Counted from the stretch's first letter, positions 18,814 through 27,354 are shown. The stretch: DNA of 64,000 nucleotides from Candidatus Litorirhabdus singularis (GCF_026262625.1 NZ_SHNN01000004.1:186001-250000); one strand, 5' to 3'. Notes: generated from the sequence alone by a model not told the origin. Numbers and translations: made by a program.

Positions 18814-19677
18814 ATGCGTTTCAGTTATCAGGTAGGTATGTGCGACAGCGACCACTATATTCCGCTGGCGAAAGCCGCCGAGGCAGCCGGTTATCACGGT
18901 ATCACCATACCCGATAGCATCTGCTATCCGCAGGAGGCGAGCTCCAAATACCCTTACAATGCCGACGGTAGTCGCGAGTTTCTCGAGTCGGTGCCGTTTA
19001 TCGAATCGCTGGTTGGTGTGGCTGCCATGGCTGCCGTCACGGAGCGTATTCGCTTCGCCACTTTTGTTTACAAGCTGGCCATTCGCCAAGCGGCCATCGT
19101 CGCCAAGCAGGTGCTCAGTATCAACAGCTTGAGTGATAATCGCTTTGATTTTGGTGTCGGTATCAGTCCCTGGGAAGAGGACTTTGCCGTTACCCAGGTG
19201 GAGTGGGCGAAGCGCGGCTTGCGACTGGATGAACAGATTGCGATTTTGCGCGGTTTGGAAGGCGGCGACTATTTTGGGTTTGAGGGCGAGTTGCATAGTA
19301 TGCCGGCCAACAAAATGAACCCGGTACCTACGCAGCACACCCCCATATTGATAGGCGGCCACACTGAACCAGCTTTGAAACGTGCCGCACGGAATGATGG
19401 ATGGATGTGCGCCGGTGCCGACATGCAACAGCTCACAACGTATATCACCCGCATCAATGAGTTGCGCGCAGAACTTGGCACAGCGGATCAGCCCTACAAG
19501 ATTTTTACCACCGGTCAGGATGCGTTTACCCGTGAGGGTATTGAGCAGCTCGAAGCCATCGGCGTGACCGACGTGGTTATCGGCTTTCGCGATGTGTATA
19601 ACCAGGAGCCTGACAAGCCTATTGCAGAGAAGATCGATATGCTGAACTGGTATGCATCGGAGTTTATTAACGTCTGA
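18814..19677 (+). CDS. LLM-class (luciferase-like, F420- or FMN-dependent) oxidoreductase
   Basis: 287-residue TIM-barrel protein. Family features are the opening MRFSYQVGMCDSDHYIPLAK, the strand-loop RIRFATFVYKLAIRQAAIVAKQ, GVGISPWEEDF, and the late ILIGGHTEPALKRAARNDGW. LLM enzymes use FMN or coenzyme F420, and these cannot be told apart here. A deazaflavin-dependent-type protein at 33090 makes F420 worth considering. The ribosome site AAAGGAGAAGAAG is excellent. It is followed after a 105-base gap by a thiolase-like gene, suggesting a shared role in lipid or isoprenoid breakdown. The substrate is unknown. Confidence 0.85.
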   Translation: MRFSYQVGMCDSDHYIPLAKAAEAAGYHGITIPDSICYPQEASSKYPYNADGSREFLESVPFIESLVGVAAMAAVTERIRFATFVYKLAIRQAAIVAKQVLSINSLSDNRFDFGVGISPWEEDFAVTQVEWAKRGLRLDEQIAILRGLEGGDYFGFEGELHSMPANKMNPVPTQHTPILIGGHTEPALKRAARNDGWMCAGADMQQLTTYITRINELRAELGTADQPYKIFTTGQDAFTREGIEQLEAIGVTDVVIGFRDVYNQEPDKPIAEKIDMLNWYASEFINV

Positions 19678-19714
19678 TGCACTGACGGGTAGCTATCAGC
19701 TGCTGTCCAGGCTA

Positions 19715-19735
19715 CTGCCGACGCAATGTCGGCAG
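19715..19735 (+). terminator. Hairpin between LLM and thiolase-like genes
   Basis: A perfect 8-bp stem (CTGCCGAC with GTCGGCAG) and 5-base loop lie in the gap between the two genes. No T-run follows, so it may be a weak terminator, an mRNA-stabilising stem or chance. Confidence 0.3.
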
Positions 19736-19782
19736 CAGTCCACCCTGGTATTGTTGAACCTGATGTCACCTGAGGAAACCAA

Positions 19783-21252
19783 ATGACCGAGCTTGCCCCT
19801 AATACGCCGGTATTAGTTGGTGTTGCTGCCTTGCAGCAACGTCCCGAAAGTGTCAATGAAGGGCTTGAGCCTAGCGCGATGATGATCGAGGTGTTGCGGC
19901 GTGCGGCGGCCGATGCTGGTACCGAGGAATTGCTGACGCGGGCCGACCGCATTGAAGTTCCCAAGGGTATGTGGAACTACAGTGATCCAGCGCGGCTGGT
20001 CGCCGACGCTCTGGGTGCTAGCGCTGCGACGACAGTACTGGGCGAGATTGGAATTCTGCAGCAGTCCCTGATCAATCGCGCCTGTGCCAGTATCAACAAT
20101 GGCGAAGCACAGATTGTGCTGGTAACGGGGGCGGAGGCCAAGTATCGCGGTTTACAGGCTCAGATTGCCGGTATTGAGCTGCAGGAAACTGCGCAAGCTG
20201 AGGCCGTGCCAGATGTGCTGCTGGAGCCCGCTGCCGAGTTGTGGTCGGCGCTGGAGTCCAGCTCAGGGCTGGGTATGCCGGTGGGCTATTTCGCTATTAT
20301 GGATTCTGCTTTGCGCTACGCCCAGGGCATTAGCGTTGGGGAGCATCGCGATCAGATGGCAGCGATGTACGCCGAATTCTCGCAGATTGCAGCGGCCAAT
20401 GCGGATGCCTGGGTACGCGAACCGGTAGCTGCGGAATTTATTCGCAATCCGTCACCGGGCAACAAGATGCTGGCGTTTCCCTATACCAAGTTGCACAACA
20501 GTCAATGGAACGTAGATCAGGCGGCTGGCTTGATTTTTTGCTCGGTGGCGATGGCGACAGAACTGGGCATTGATCCGGGGCAATGGGTGTACCCGTTAGC
20601 GGCCACCGAAAGTAATGCTATGTCGGTTGTGGCAGCGCGTAAAGAACTGCATCGCAATCATGGTTTCAGATTGGCCGGACAGCGATTGCTGGAGTTGGCC
20701 GGGCGCAGCGCTGAGGACATCAGCCTGATGGAACTCTACTCATGCTTTCCACAGGCAGTGCGGGTGCAGCTGCAGGAGTTAGAGCTGGGTCAGGGCGTGC
20801 CGCTTTCGGTGACAGGTGCGATGACCTTTGGCGGTGGTCCGCTCAATAATTTTGTTCTGCAGAGTACGGTCAAAATCGCCCAGATGCTGCGCCGGGCTGA
20901 ACAGCAGAGCGGACTAGTGACCTCGGTTAGTGGTATGAACACCAAGCAGGCCCTGGCTCTGTATGGTAGCGAACCTAACCCTCAGGGCTGGCAGTTTGCC
21001 GACGTTACCGCTGCGGCGGAAGCGGCAACGATCCTCTGTGAACTGGTGGAAGATTATGAAGGCCCGGCGACGATTGCCGGCTATACCGTATTGTTTCAAG
21101 GAGCTCAGGCCTGGCGCGCTGTTGCAGTATGCGATTTGCCCGACGGTAAACGGACGGTTGCCTATTCAGAGCAAAACACTATTTTGGAAGCATTGCAGGT
21201 GGGTGAGTTCTGCGGGCGCCAGGTGGCTGTCGTCGAAGGCCAGTTCAGCTAG
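19783..21252 (+). CDS. Thiolase-like acyl-CoA acetyltransferase family protein
   Basis: 489-residue thiolase-fold protein of the type often annotated as acetyl-CoA acetyltransferase in actinobacteria and marine proteobacteria. Supporting segments are NTPVLVGVAALQQR at the N-terminus, GEAQIVLVTGAEA, ELYSCFPQAV and MTFGGGPLNNF. The standard thiolase cysteine loop (CxSG) is not visible in the N-terminal half, and the usual GHP-type motif is replaced by GGGPLNN. Catalysis may therefore differ from classical thiolases, as in other members of this subgroup. The C-terminal 90 residues look like an added OB/lipid-transfer-like domain. It is convergent with the next gene, overlapping its stop by four bases. 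Confidence 0.8.
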   Translation: MTELAPNTPVLVGVAALQQRPESVNEGLEPSAMMIEVLRRAAADAGTEELLTRADRIEVPKGMWNYSDPARLVADALGASAATTVLGEIGILQQSLINRACASINNGEAQIVLVTGAEAKYRGLQAQIAGIELQETAQAEAVPDVLLEPAAELWSALESSSGLGMPVGYFAIMDSALRYAQGISVGEHRDQMAAMYAEFSQIAAANADAWVREPVAAEFIRNPSPGNKMLAFPYTKLHNSQWNVDQAAGLIFCSVAMATELGIDPGQWVYPLAATESNAMSVVAARKELHRNHGFRLAGQRLLELAGRSAEDISLMELYSCFPQAVRVQLQELELGQGVPLSVTGAMTFGGGPLNNFVLQSTVKIAQMLRRAEQQSGLVTSVSGMNTKQALALYGSEPNPQGWQFADVTAAAEAATILCELVEDYEGPATIAGYTVLFQGAQAWRAVAVCDLPDGKRTVAYSEQNTILEALQVGEFCGRQVAVVEGQFS

Positions 21253-22307
21253 CGCCAAATGGGCAGGGGCGGGGTTTCGTCTCCTGGATTTGAGTCAGCG
21301 GACTTAGGCTTTTCGCTCAGTCGTGCCAGTTTCTCTACGGCAGAGACTGATTGCCGGCTGAACTGGCCCGGTGGTGAATTGGAATCAACGCTCGGCTCGT
21401 CTGTGGTTGGAGTCGTTTCGGTGGCGACTGTGTCCACTGGAGCAGTCTCCACTGCGGCAGTCTCCACTGCGGCAGTTTCCAATGCGGCGGCCGCGGCGGC
21501 AAACTTTTTGGAGGAGGTAACCTCAATCAAGGGACGCTCCGTATAGCTTGCTTCGGTTGGGGCTGGCTTTGCTTTAGTCATAGATTCAGACGCAGGGACT
21601 ACTGTTTCGCCAACCACTGCGGATGGGTCGGTTTCTACCTCTTCATCAGTAACCAGTGGCCGTATATCTGCCCGGCGTTGCCGCAACTTCATGGCGACAA
21701 AATCTTCGACATCGTGAGCACTCAGATAGGGGTTGAAGTTTAATTCTTCGCCAATGGTCGACAGTGGCCAGCCCTTAAAATCCTTACCCGGGTACACCAC
21801 CGTATTACGTGGCAAGTGGCACAGTGTTTCGGTCAGGCTATGATAGTGCTGGCGCGGGTCACTGTCCGCTTGATCGCTGAGGCCAACGGTGCGCACCAGC
21901 AGGGTATCGCCGGTAAACACCGTTGAACGCTTGCCTTTAAGCAGATGAAAACAGTAGGAGTCGCTGGTATGACCGGGGGTGTGCAACGCGCGTAGCTGCA
22001 GCACACCGATGTTGATAATCTCACCGTGTTCAACGTAGCGCCCTTCCGCAGCGTTATTGAGGCTGGCGCCGCGAATACTTTCTGTACCCCATAGATCTGC
22101 TAAAACGGGCAGCGCACTGTTATGGTCATCGTGCGTATGGGTATCAATGGCGGCTCTAATGGAATAGCCGAGCTCGTTGAATAGCTGCACGTAATCGCGC
22201 AACTTCTCCTTCACCGGATCAATCAGTACCGCCTCCTGGCTCAGTGGATCGGCCAGAAAGTATGTGTAACTGAACGTGCGATGGTTAAATAACTGACGCA
22301 ACAACAT
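21249..22307 (-). CDS. MBL-fold metallo-hydrolase, persulfide-dioxygenase/glyoxalase II-like, with repetitive tail
   Basis: Residues 1-240 form a metallo-beta-lactamase domain closest to ETHE1-type persulfide dioxygenases. It opens RQLFNHRTFSYTYFLAD, has VLIDPV, the metal motif THTHDDH, LHTPGHTSDSYCF and FTGDTLLVRTVG. Such enzymes oxidise glutathione persulfide. From about residue 240 the protein continues for some 110 residues of Ala/Thr/Glu/Pro-rich low-complexity sequence, which is absent from usual family members of about 245 residues. This part contains a short ETAAV repeat encoded by three 15-base units (21436-21480). It is convergent with the thiolase-like gene. Function of the tail is unknown. 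Confidence 0.82.
   Translation of the reverse strand: MLLRQLFNHRTFSYTYFLADPLSQEAVLIDPVKEKLRDYVQLFNELGYSIRAAIDTHTHDDHNSALPVLADLWGTESIRGASLNNAAEGRYVEHGEIINIGVLQLRALHTPGHTSDSYCFHLLKGKRSTVFTGDTLLVRTVGLSDQADSDPRQHYHSLTETLCHLPRNTVVYPGKDFKGWPLSTIGEELNFNPYLSAHDVEDFVAMKLRQRRADIRPLVTDEEVETDPSAVVGETVVPASESMTKAKPAPTEASYTERPLIEVTSSKKFAAAAAALETAAVETAAVETAPVDTVATETTPTTDEPSVDSNSPPGQFSRQSVSAVEKLARLSEKPKSADSNPGDETPPLPIWR
21436..21480. repeat. Three tandem 15-bp units inside the metallo-hydrolase tail
   Basis: Units at 21436-21450, 21451-21465 and 21466-21480 differ by a few bases and encode ETAAV/ETAPV on the minus strand. The 15-base period preserves frame, so copy changes would lengthen or shorten the tail by five residues. 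Confidence 0.8.
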
Positions 22308-22409
22308 GAAAATACCTCTCGGGGGCAGTATAGCAAAGACCGACGCAAAATTTCATAATCTGTAGCACAGCTTTTTATGAAAAATGTACGTCTGTGCTAC
22401 TCTTGCGCA

Positions 22410-23318
22410 ATGTCTGATTCCTCCGGTTCTCTCAAAACGATTCTGTTTGCCCTTGGCGCGAATACAGCAATTGCAGCGGCTAAGGCCGCTGCCGCGGTTG
22501 TTACCGGTTCTGGCGCCATGTTTGCTGAGGCGATTCACTCCACGGCAGACGCCGGTAACCAGATTTTGCTGTTGTTGGGCGTGAGTCGCTCGCGCAAGCC
22601 ACCTTCGGCTGATGCTCCGCTGGGGTATGGCAAGGAAATTTACTTCTGGTCCTTTATCGTTGCACTGATGTTGTTCAGTGTGGGGGGGCTGGTGTCGATC
22701 AATGAAGGGCTGCATAAGTTACAGAACCCGGAGCCGTTGTCGCATCCTTTCATCGCCATTGGGGTACTGGTTTTTGCGATGTTTGCAGAGGGCGCCGCGC
22801 TGCGCACCTGTTTGCAGCAGGTTAACAAGACCCGTGGTTCGCAGCCGTTGTGGCGCTGGTTTCGGGAGTCACGTCAGAGTGAGCTGATTGTCATTTTCGG
22901 TGAGGATCTTGCTGCCCTGGTAGGTCTTTCCTTGGCGTTAGCCGCTATTACCGCCACGCTGATAACCGGCGACCCGATGTACGATGCACTGGGCAGTTGT
23001 GCGATTGGTGTGCTGCTGGTGCTGGTGGCTATTTTGGTGGGTCGCGAGGTTAAGGAACTGCTGGTCGGGCAGGGCGTTGAGCCTCGTGTGCGTGCCGCTA
23101 TGCTGCAGTTTCTGGAGGCGCAGCCCGAGATAAATGAGCTATTCAATCTGTTGACACTGCATATGGGTGACGATGTGATGGTCGCGATTAAGGCTGAAAT
23201 GTCGGACCCGGGCAGTGCAGTGGGTGTTGCAAGAACTATCAACGCGGTAGAGGCGCGCTTCCGCGAAGCCTTTCCGGAAGTGACCTGGTTGTTTTTCGAA
23301 CCGGATATCAAGGATTAG
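22410..23318 (+). CDS. Cation diffusion facilitator family transporter
   Basis: Inner-membrane divalent-metal/proton antiporter. From ATG 22410 the protein has about 302 residues, with hydrophobic helices beginning LKTILFALGANTAIAAAKAAAA. The TM2 metal-site motif HSTAD has H43 and D47. GYGKEIYFWSF follows, then a TM5 EDLAALVG segment and a C-terminal cytoplasmic dimerisation domain ending in FREAFPEVTWLFFEPD. The subgroup resembles ZnT9/SLC30A9-like bacterial CDFs. An upstream ATG at 22377 is also possible; neither has a clear ribosome site. A ZIP importer lies at 29478, so zinc or iron homeostasis is represented twice. Confidence 0.88.
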   Translation: MSDSSGSLKTILFALGANTAIAAAKAAAAVVTGSGAMFAEAIHSTADAGNQILLLLGVSRSRKPPSADAPLGYGKEIYFWSFIVALMLFSVGGLVSINEGLHKLQNPEPLSHPFIAIGVLVFAMFAEGAALRTCLQQVNKTRGSQPLWRWFRESRQSELIVIFGEDLAALVGLSLALAAITATLITGDPMYDALGSCAIGVLLVLVAILVGREVKELLVGQGVEPRVRAAMLQFLEAQPEINELFNLLTLHMGDDVMVAIKAEMSDPGSAVGVARTINAVEARFREAFPEVTWLFFEPDIKD

Positions 23319-23321
23319 CGC

Positions 23322-23597
23322 ATGGCTTCATTTAGTATCAGTAAACCCCATACCATGACTCGCGAGGATGTCCGTGATGCGGCCGAGAACCTGGCCAAGG
23401 GGCTCAAGGATCGCCATGGGCTGCGTTATCGTTGGCGTGGAGATACCGCCGAATTCAGTCGCAGTGGACTGGACGGAAGACTGATCATCAGTGATGACAA
23501 CATCACCGTATCGGTGAAACTGGGCCTGCTAGCGTCTGCGTTTGAAAGGCCGCTCAAGAAAGCCGTTACTGATTACCTCGATGAATATGTTAGCTGA
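23322..23597 (+). CDS. Polyhydroxyalkanoic acid system (PHA_gran_rgn) family protein
   Basis: 91 residues with the family layout: a start FSISKPHTMTREDVRDAAENLA, LRYRWRGDTAEFSRSG, a central beta segment and the end KKAVTDYLDEYV. Proteins of this small family are found near polyhydroxyalkanoate genes and are thought to be granule- or polymer-related; biochemical function is not established. It starts three bases after the CDF gene stop and overlaps the next small membrane gene by 17 bases. No PHA synthase is in the window. Confidence 0.82.
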   Translation: MASFSISKPHTMTREDVRDAAENLAKGLKDRHGLRYRWRGDTAEFSRSGLDGRLIISDDNITVSVKLGLLASAFERPLKKAVTDYLDEYVS

Positions 23598-23847
23598 GCT
23601 GGGTCTGCGTCAGTGGCTAGGTCTAGCGATACTGCTAGTGTCGACGGTGACCTGGCTGGCTACGCCAGTGATCTTTTTTCTCGATATTGCGGGCGCTGAC
23701 AAGGTGGCTTGGGCGAGTATCTCCTATGGCATTTCATTGGTGACCTGGTATATGTGTTTGCCGTTACTAGGTCCGGAATTTCTGCTGCTGGGACGAAAAT
23801 GGCTGGCGTGGCTCAAAAATTCTCTACGTGAGCCAGCGGATCGGTAG
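23581..23847 (+). CDS. Small two-helix membrane protein
   Basis: 88 residues from ATG 23581, chosen because it opens MNMLAELGLRQWLGLAIL before the first helix. An in-frame ATG at 23542 would overlap the previous gene by 56 bases. Two or three hydrophobic helices (about 8-30, 36-60) end in a short basic tail. I do not recognise a family with confidence; it faintly resembles short transporter-suffix proteins. It overlaps the PHA-system gene upstream and runs 35 bases into the 3' end of the opposite-strand patatin gene. Confidence 0.62.
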   Translation: MNMLAELGLRQWLGLAILLVSTVTWLATPVIFFLDIAGADKVAWASISYGISLVTWYMCLPLLGPEFLLLGRKWLAWLKNSLREPADR

Positions 23848-24976
23848 AACCGATAGCGATGGCAAAATCCTCTGCCAGCGTCACGCTGCTAGCCGCCGCC
23901 TGCTCCCAATATTCTACCCGCTCCTGATGCGGTAATCGGGTCATGTCTGAACGGTCCGGAATCTTGCCGTGGGGCAGGCTTTCAAGATAGCTGTCAGAAG
24001 GGCACAGCAATACCACCCGATCCATCACCTCGCTACCACGGCGACGCCAGGGCAGAAACTTGTCAAACCACCCAGGGGTCACGCTCGCACAAAAATGCGG
24101 GTACAGCGCCAGCCCAGATCCATGAAAGGCGCTCAGGTCAAAATGGTAGTCAACGATACCACCGTCCCAGTATTGACCCGGCGGGGCGCCGTCGATATCA
24201 CGTTCACCCGTCAGTACAAACGGAATCGAGCCGCTGGCATGCAGCACGGCGCGGGTGTTGGCGGCCTGTAATGGCGCATAGTGGGTGGCGAAATCCTTGA
24301 AGTCGAAGCCGGAACCAGAGCGAGGGCCTGAACCTGAACCTGAACCTGAACCTGAACCTGAACCTGAACCTGAACCTGAACCTGAACCTGAGTTTGACTC
24401 AGGATGTGAGCAAAACACCACACGTTGAAAGAATACTTGCAGCGCGCTGCGACTGAAGGTATTGAGCAGCGCTGACTGTGCCAAGCCTAGTGCTTGCAGT
24501 GCCGGGCGCTCACTGCCGGTCGGGCCGCGGCCACGTGCAGTGACCACATGGCTGCGAAAACGCGGGTGCTGCGCCATGCAGGCAGTGGCGGGTCGACCCA
24601 AAAAATTGTCGAGAATGCTCAGACTAACTTCACTGATCTCAGCCGTGGTCGGTTTTACGCCGGGCGCATAGTACTGGTGAATATAGTCGTGCTGCAGTTG
24701 TTTAAGCGCCGTCAACGGGTCGGGCTGTGCCAGCGCTGCATGCCGCCAGCTGCCAATGGAAGAGCCGATCAAATTGAGGGGCTGGTTGCTGCGCTGTAGG
24801 TAGTCGTTAAACAGAAATTGATCCAGTCCGGCGATGCCCAAAAACTTGGGTCCGCCGGATGCGCCGATCATAGTCTGAAAAATAGCTGGGTCCCAACCGT
24901 CCCGCGCTAACACTTTGCGTGCAGAAGCACCGGCGATAATGCGCAGATCGCCGCGCCATTGCGAATCAGGCGCCAC
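23813..24976 (-). CDS. Patatin-like phospholipase with a Gly-Ser tract
   Basis: About 387 residues from GTG 24976, which has a strong GGGGGAG ribosome site and overlaps the araC-type gene by 11 bases; a longer ATG frame from 25063 is less likely. Patatin features are the oxyanion region GASGGPKFLG (near 38-47), the nucleophile motif GSSIGS with S73, and the partner motif WDGGIVDYH. It should hydrolyse acyl esters of lipids. Between the two catalytic motifs lies a tract of alternating Gly-Ser encoded by a hexanucleotide repeat (24331-24390). The tract probably forms a flexible loop whose length can vary without breaking the frame. Confidence 0.8.
   Translation of the reverse strand: MAPDSQWRGDLRIIAGASARKVLARDGWDPAIFQTMIGASGGPKFLGIAGLDQFLFNDYLQRSNQPLNLIGSSIGSWRHAALAQPDPLTALKQLQHDYIHQYYAPGVKPTTAEISEVSLSILDNFLGRPATACMAQHPRFRSHVVTARGRGPTGSERPALQALGLAQSALLNTFSRSALQVFFQRVVFCSHPESNSGSGSGSGSGSGSGSGSGSGSGPRSGSGFDFKDFATHYAPLQAANTRAVLHASGSIPFVLTGERDIDGAPPGQYWDGGIVDYHFDLSAFHGSGLALYPHFCASVTPGWFDKFLPWRRRGSEVMDRVVLLCPSDSYLESLPHGKIPDRSDMTRLPHQERVEYWEQAAASSVTLAEDFAIAIGSTDPLAHVENF
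24331..24390. repeat. Hexanucleotide microsatellite (AACCTG)10 in the patatin gene
   Basis: Ten perfect tandem copies of AACCTG on the plus strand, preceded by a partial copy. On the minus coding strand they encode alternating Ser and Gly. A unit of six keeps the frame, so slippage changes the loop length two residues at a time. Confidence 0.95.
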
Positions 24977-25970
24977 TGCGAATCTCCCCCGGGGTATGGC
25001 CGGTCCACTTGATAAAGGCGCGGCGGAAATTGGAAACGTCGTTAAAGCCGACCATATAGGCAATACTCAATAGGGGTAGTTCGGTGGTGCGTAAATAGTG
25101 GCTGGCGTGCTCGGCGCGTACCTGGTCCAGTAATTGCTGGAATGAAGCCTGCTCTGTTTCAAGGCGACGTCGGAAAGTACGTGGACTGAGGTTAAGCATC
25201 GATGCGACCTGGGGCATTTGCGGGTAGTGACCTTCCAGGCGGCGCAATAACTGCAGGGTCTGTTCCGCCAGCGAAACTTTACCCTTCAAGTCTGCCAATA
25301 GACGTTTACACTCACCTTCGTACAGCGCCAGCAGGGCCGGGTTGGAGGAAGGTAATTCTACTTCCAGCCATTCTTCCGGAAATGAAATGCGCCCCCTGGG
25401 ACAGTCAAATCTGACATCGTCGCCAAACAGCGGGTAATACTCATGCGCGTGCTCAGGCGCGGGGTAGGGTAGTTCAATACGAAAGCTGAGCCCGGGCTGA
25501 TTGATTAGAAACTGCATGGTGTGGCAGATCGCTGCAAACAACAGTTCATGGCTGAACACCGGATGGCCTTCGCTATAGTCGCTTCTGGGTATCAGCCAGA
25601 AACGTCCGCCCTTGATTTCGTATTCCAGCTCTAGGGCCGGCGCCAGAATATGGTAGTACTTCAAGAAGAAGCTGATGACCTGTTGCAAAGTCTCGCAGGT
25701 CAGAAACGCCTGGCCCACAGTAGCGTGGGCGCTGAGGTTAAGGCGCGTCCCCAGATGCAGTCCCAGCGCCTGATCTCCAGTCAGCAGGTAGCCCTGCTCC
25801 ACCACGTGAATGAAGTCATTTTCACTGATGCGCGCGCCGATGCTGGCCAGCCCGGTTTCTGTCAATTCAGTGCCCGCCAGCATCGCGCTTGCCGTCACGC
25901 CGCGTTGGCGCGCCAGATCAAGCAGAATGATCAGGTACTGGGCTGGAGTTGATGTATTAGTGCTGGCCAT
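24966..25970 (-). CDS. AraC family transcriptional regulator
   Basis: 334 residues from ATG 25970 (ATG 25982 is also in frame). The N-terminal 200 residues match the arabinose-binding-like domain of OruR/ArgR-type AraC regulators (GDQALGLHLGTRLNLSAHATVGQA). The C-terminal AraC DNA-binding domain (about 235-330) shows VASMLNLSPRTFRRRLE and the second helix-turn-helix SIAYMVGFNDVSNFRRAF. It is divergent from the diiron protein gene, 84 bases away, and overlaps the patatin gene downstream. It is likely an activator of one or both neighbours; the ligand is unknown. Confidence 0.9.
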   Translation of the reverse strand: MASTNTSTPAQYLIILLDLARQRGVTASAMLAGTELTETGLASIGARISENDFIHVVEQGYLLTGDQALGLHLGTRLNLSAHATVGQAFLTCETLQQVISFFLKYYHILAPALELEYEIKGGRFWLIPRSDYSEGHPVFSHELLFAAICHTMQFLINQPGLSFRIELPYPAPEHAHEYYPLFGDDVRFDCPRGRISFPEEWLEVELPSSNPALLALYEGECKRLLADLKGKVSLAEQTLQLLRRLEGHYPQMPQVASMLNLSPRTFRRRLETEQASFQQLLDQVRAEHASHYLRTTELPLLSIAYMVGFNDVSNFRRAFIKWTGHTPGEIRSGA

Positions 25971-25985
25971 ATATGACCACATTCT

Positions 25986-26004
25986 GACAACAGATTACCT
26001 TGTC
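25986..26004. promoter_or_regulatory. Short dyad in the araC/diiron-protein intergenic region
   Basis: GACAA at 25986-25990 is repeated inverted as TTGTC at 26000-26004, in the gap shared by the divergent regulator and diiron genes. Five-base arms are common by chance, and AraC proteins usually bind direct repeats, so this is only a weak operator candidate. Confidence 0.2.
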
Positions 26005-26054
26005 GTAAACCCCCCTTGAACACATAGTGTCATCACAAGAATAGGAGACGAGCT

Positions 26055-27251
26055 ATGAAACTGACATATCTGGAAGAAACACCACGCAAAATCCAAAGTT
26101 TTAAGGGGTCCGACCGCCGTAAAGGCGATGAAGGCGACATCGATGATTTGTTGACTTTGGAAGACGCCGAACATGTTGCAGAGATTTTTAGCACGCCGCT
26201 GACGGGTGCTTACACCTGGAATTACAAAATTCAGGATGACCGTATCAAGCGTTTGTATGAGTTAGGCAAAGAGCTCAACTGGAACGCCGAGCTGGATATC
26301 AACTGGGATCAACCCTGGCCCGAGGAAGACTTCGAGCAAGGTGCGATGCTGATGAACCTGACGGATTACCCTCCTTACATGGCGCTGACCCAGGAACAGA
26401 AGCGTGAGTTCTGGTTGCATCAAAATAGTTGGAGCCTGTCGCAGTTTCTGCACGGCGAGCAGGGCGCTCTGTTGGTAGCATCGCAGCTGACCTCTTGTGC
26501 CCCAACCTACAACGCCAAGTTGTATGCCGCCTCGCAGACCTTTGATGAGGCGCGTCATGTTGAGGCATTCAACAAATACATTCAGCAGCGTATCGGCATG
26601 ATGTATCCGATCAATACCAGCCTGAAGAGCATTCTCGACAAGATACTGACTGACCCGCGTTGGGACCTCAAATTTATCGGCATGCAGATCGTTATTGAGG
26701 GCCTGGCATTATCAGCCTTCAACACCACGCGTGAGACCACGCCTGACCCCGTACTCAAGGAGCTTGTGTATCTGGTAGTGCGTGATGAGGCGCGGCACGT
26801 CACCTTCGGTGTTAACTATCTGGAAGAGTACATCAAGACGCTGACCGAAGAAGAGAAAAATGAGCGCGCTCAGTTTGCCTACGAGGCCTGTGTGATTAGT
26901 CGCGAGCGCCTGGTGGCTACCGATGTGTTCCGTCACTTTGGCTGGGACGTAGAAGAAGCCCGCCAGCGCGTGATGGAAGGCTTTGTTATGTCGACCTTCC
27001 GCAACCTGTTGTTTCAACGCGTTGTTCCCAACCTCAAGCGCATTGGATTGATGACTGACGAGATTCGTCCCAAGTTTGAAGAGCTGGGAATACTCGAGTT
27101 TGAAAGCCTGCCCGATGATGGTGATATTGACTGGAATGCAATGGAGCGTCCGCTGGACACCGGCGAGGCCCAGAGCTATGAGCAAAAGGCGTTGCAGGAA
27201 CAGATGGAAAAAGCGATCCATGAAAAACTGGATCATGCACCGGCGGCCTGA
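26055..27251 (+). CDS. Ferritin-like diiron protein of unknown substrate
   Basis: 398-residue helical protein with two complete carboxylate-bridged diiron half-sites: E135, then E165 with H168 (DEARHVE), E215 (VIEGLAL), then E245 with H248 (DEARHVT). This is the ligand set of ferritin-like oxygenases and R2-like proteins. The second half-site looks like a duplication of the first. It may be an N-oxygenase, desaturase-like or aldehyde-related oxidase; sequence does not say which. It is divergent from the AraC regulator and ends at a strong terminator. A GGAGACGAGCT ribosome site precedes the ATG. Confidence 0.82.
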   Translation: MKLTYLEETPRKIQSFKGSDRRKGDEGDIDDLLTLEDAEHVAEIFSTPLTGAYTWNYKIQDDRIKRLYELGKELNWNAELDINWDQPWPEEDFEQGAMLMNLTDYPPYMALTQEQKREFWLHQNSWSLSQFLHGEQGALLVASQLTSCAPTYNAKLYAASQTFDEARHVEAFNKYIQQRIGMMYPINTSLKSILDKILTDPRWDLKFIGMQIVIEGLALSAFNTTRETTPDPVLKELVYLVVRDEARHVTFGVNYLEEYIKTLTEEEKNERAQFAYEACVISRERLVATDVFRHFGWDVEEARQRVMEGFVMSTFRNLLFQRVVPNLKRIGLMTDEIRPKFEELGILEFESLPDDGDIDWNAMERPLDTGEAQSYEQKALQEQMEKAIHEKLDHAPAA

Positions 27252-27274
27252 TCTGGCATAGGTGCAGCAGTGAT

Positions 27275-27298
27275 AAGGGCGCTTCGGCGCCCTTTTTT
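27275..27298 (+). terminator. Rho-independent terminator after the diiron protein gene
   Basis: A GGGCGC-TTCG-GCGCCC stem-loop (27277-27292), extended by A-T pairs, is followed directly by six T bases. The UUCG tetraloop and T-run make this the clearest intrinsic terminator in the window. Confidence 0.93.
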
Positions 27299-27354
27299 AT
27301 GGTGGTCTGTCGCTGGGAGGCGGCCAATGACGCAGGGTTCGTGCGAGCGGTGAT

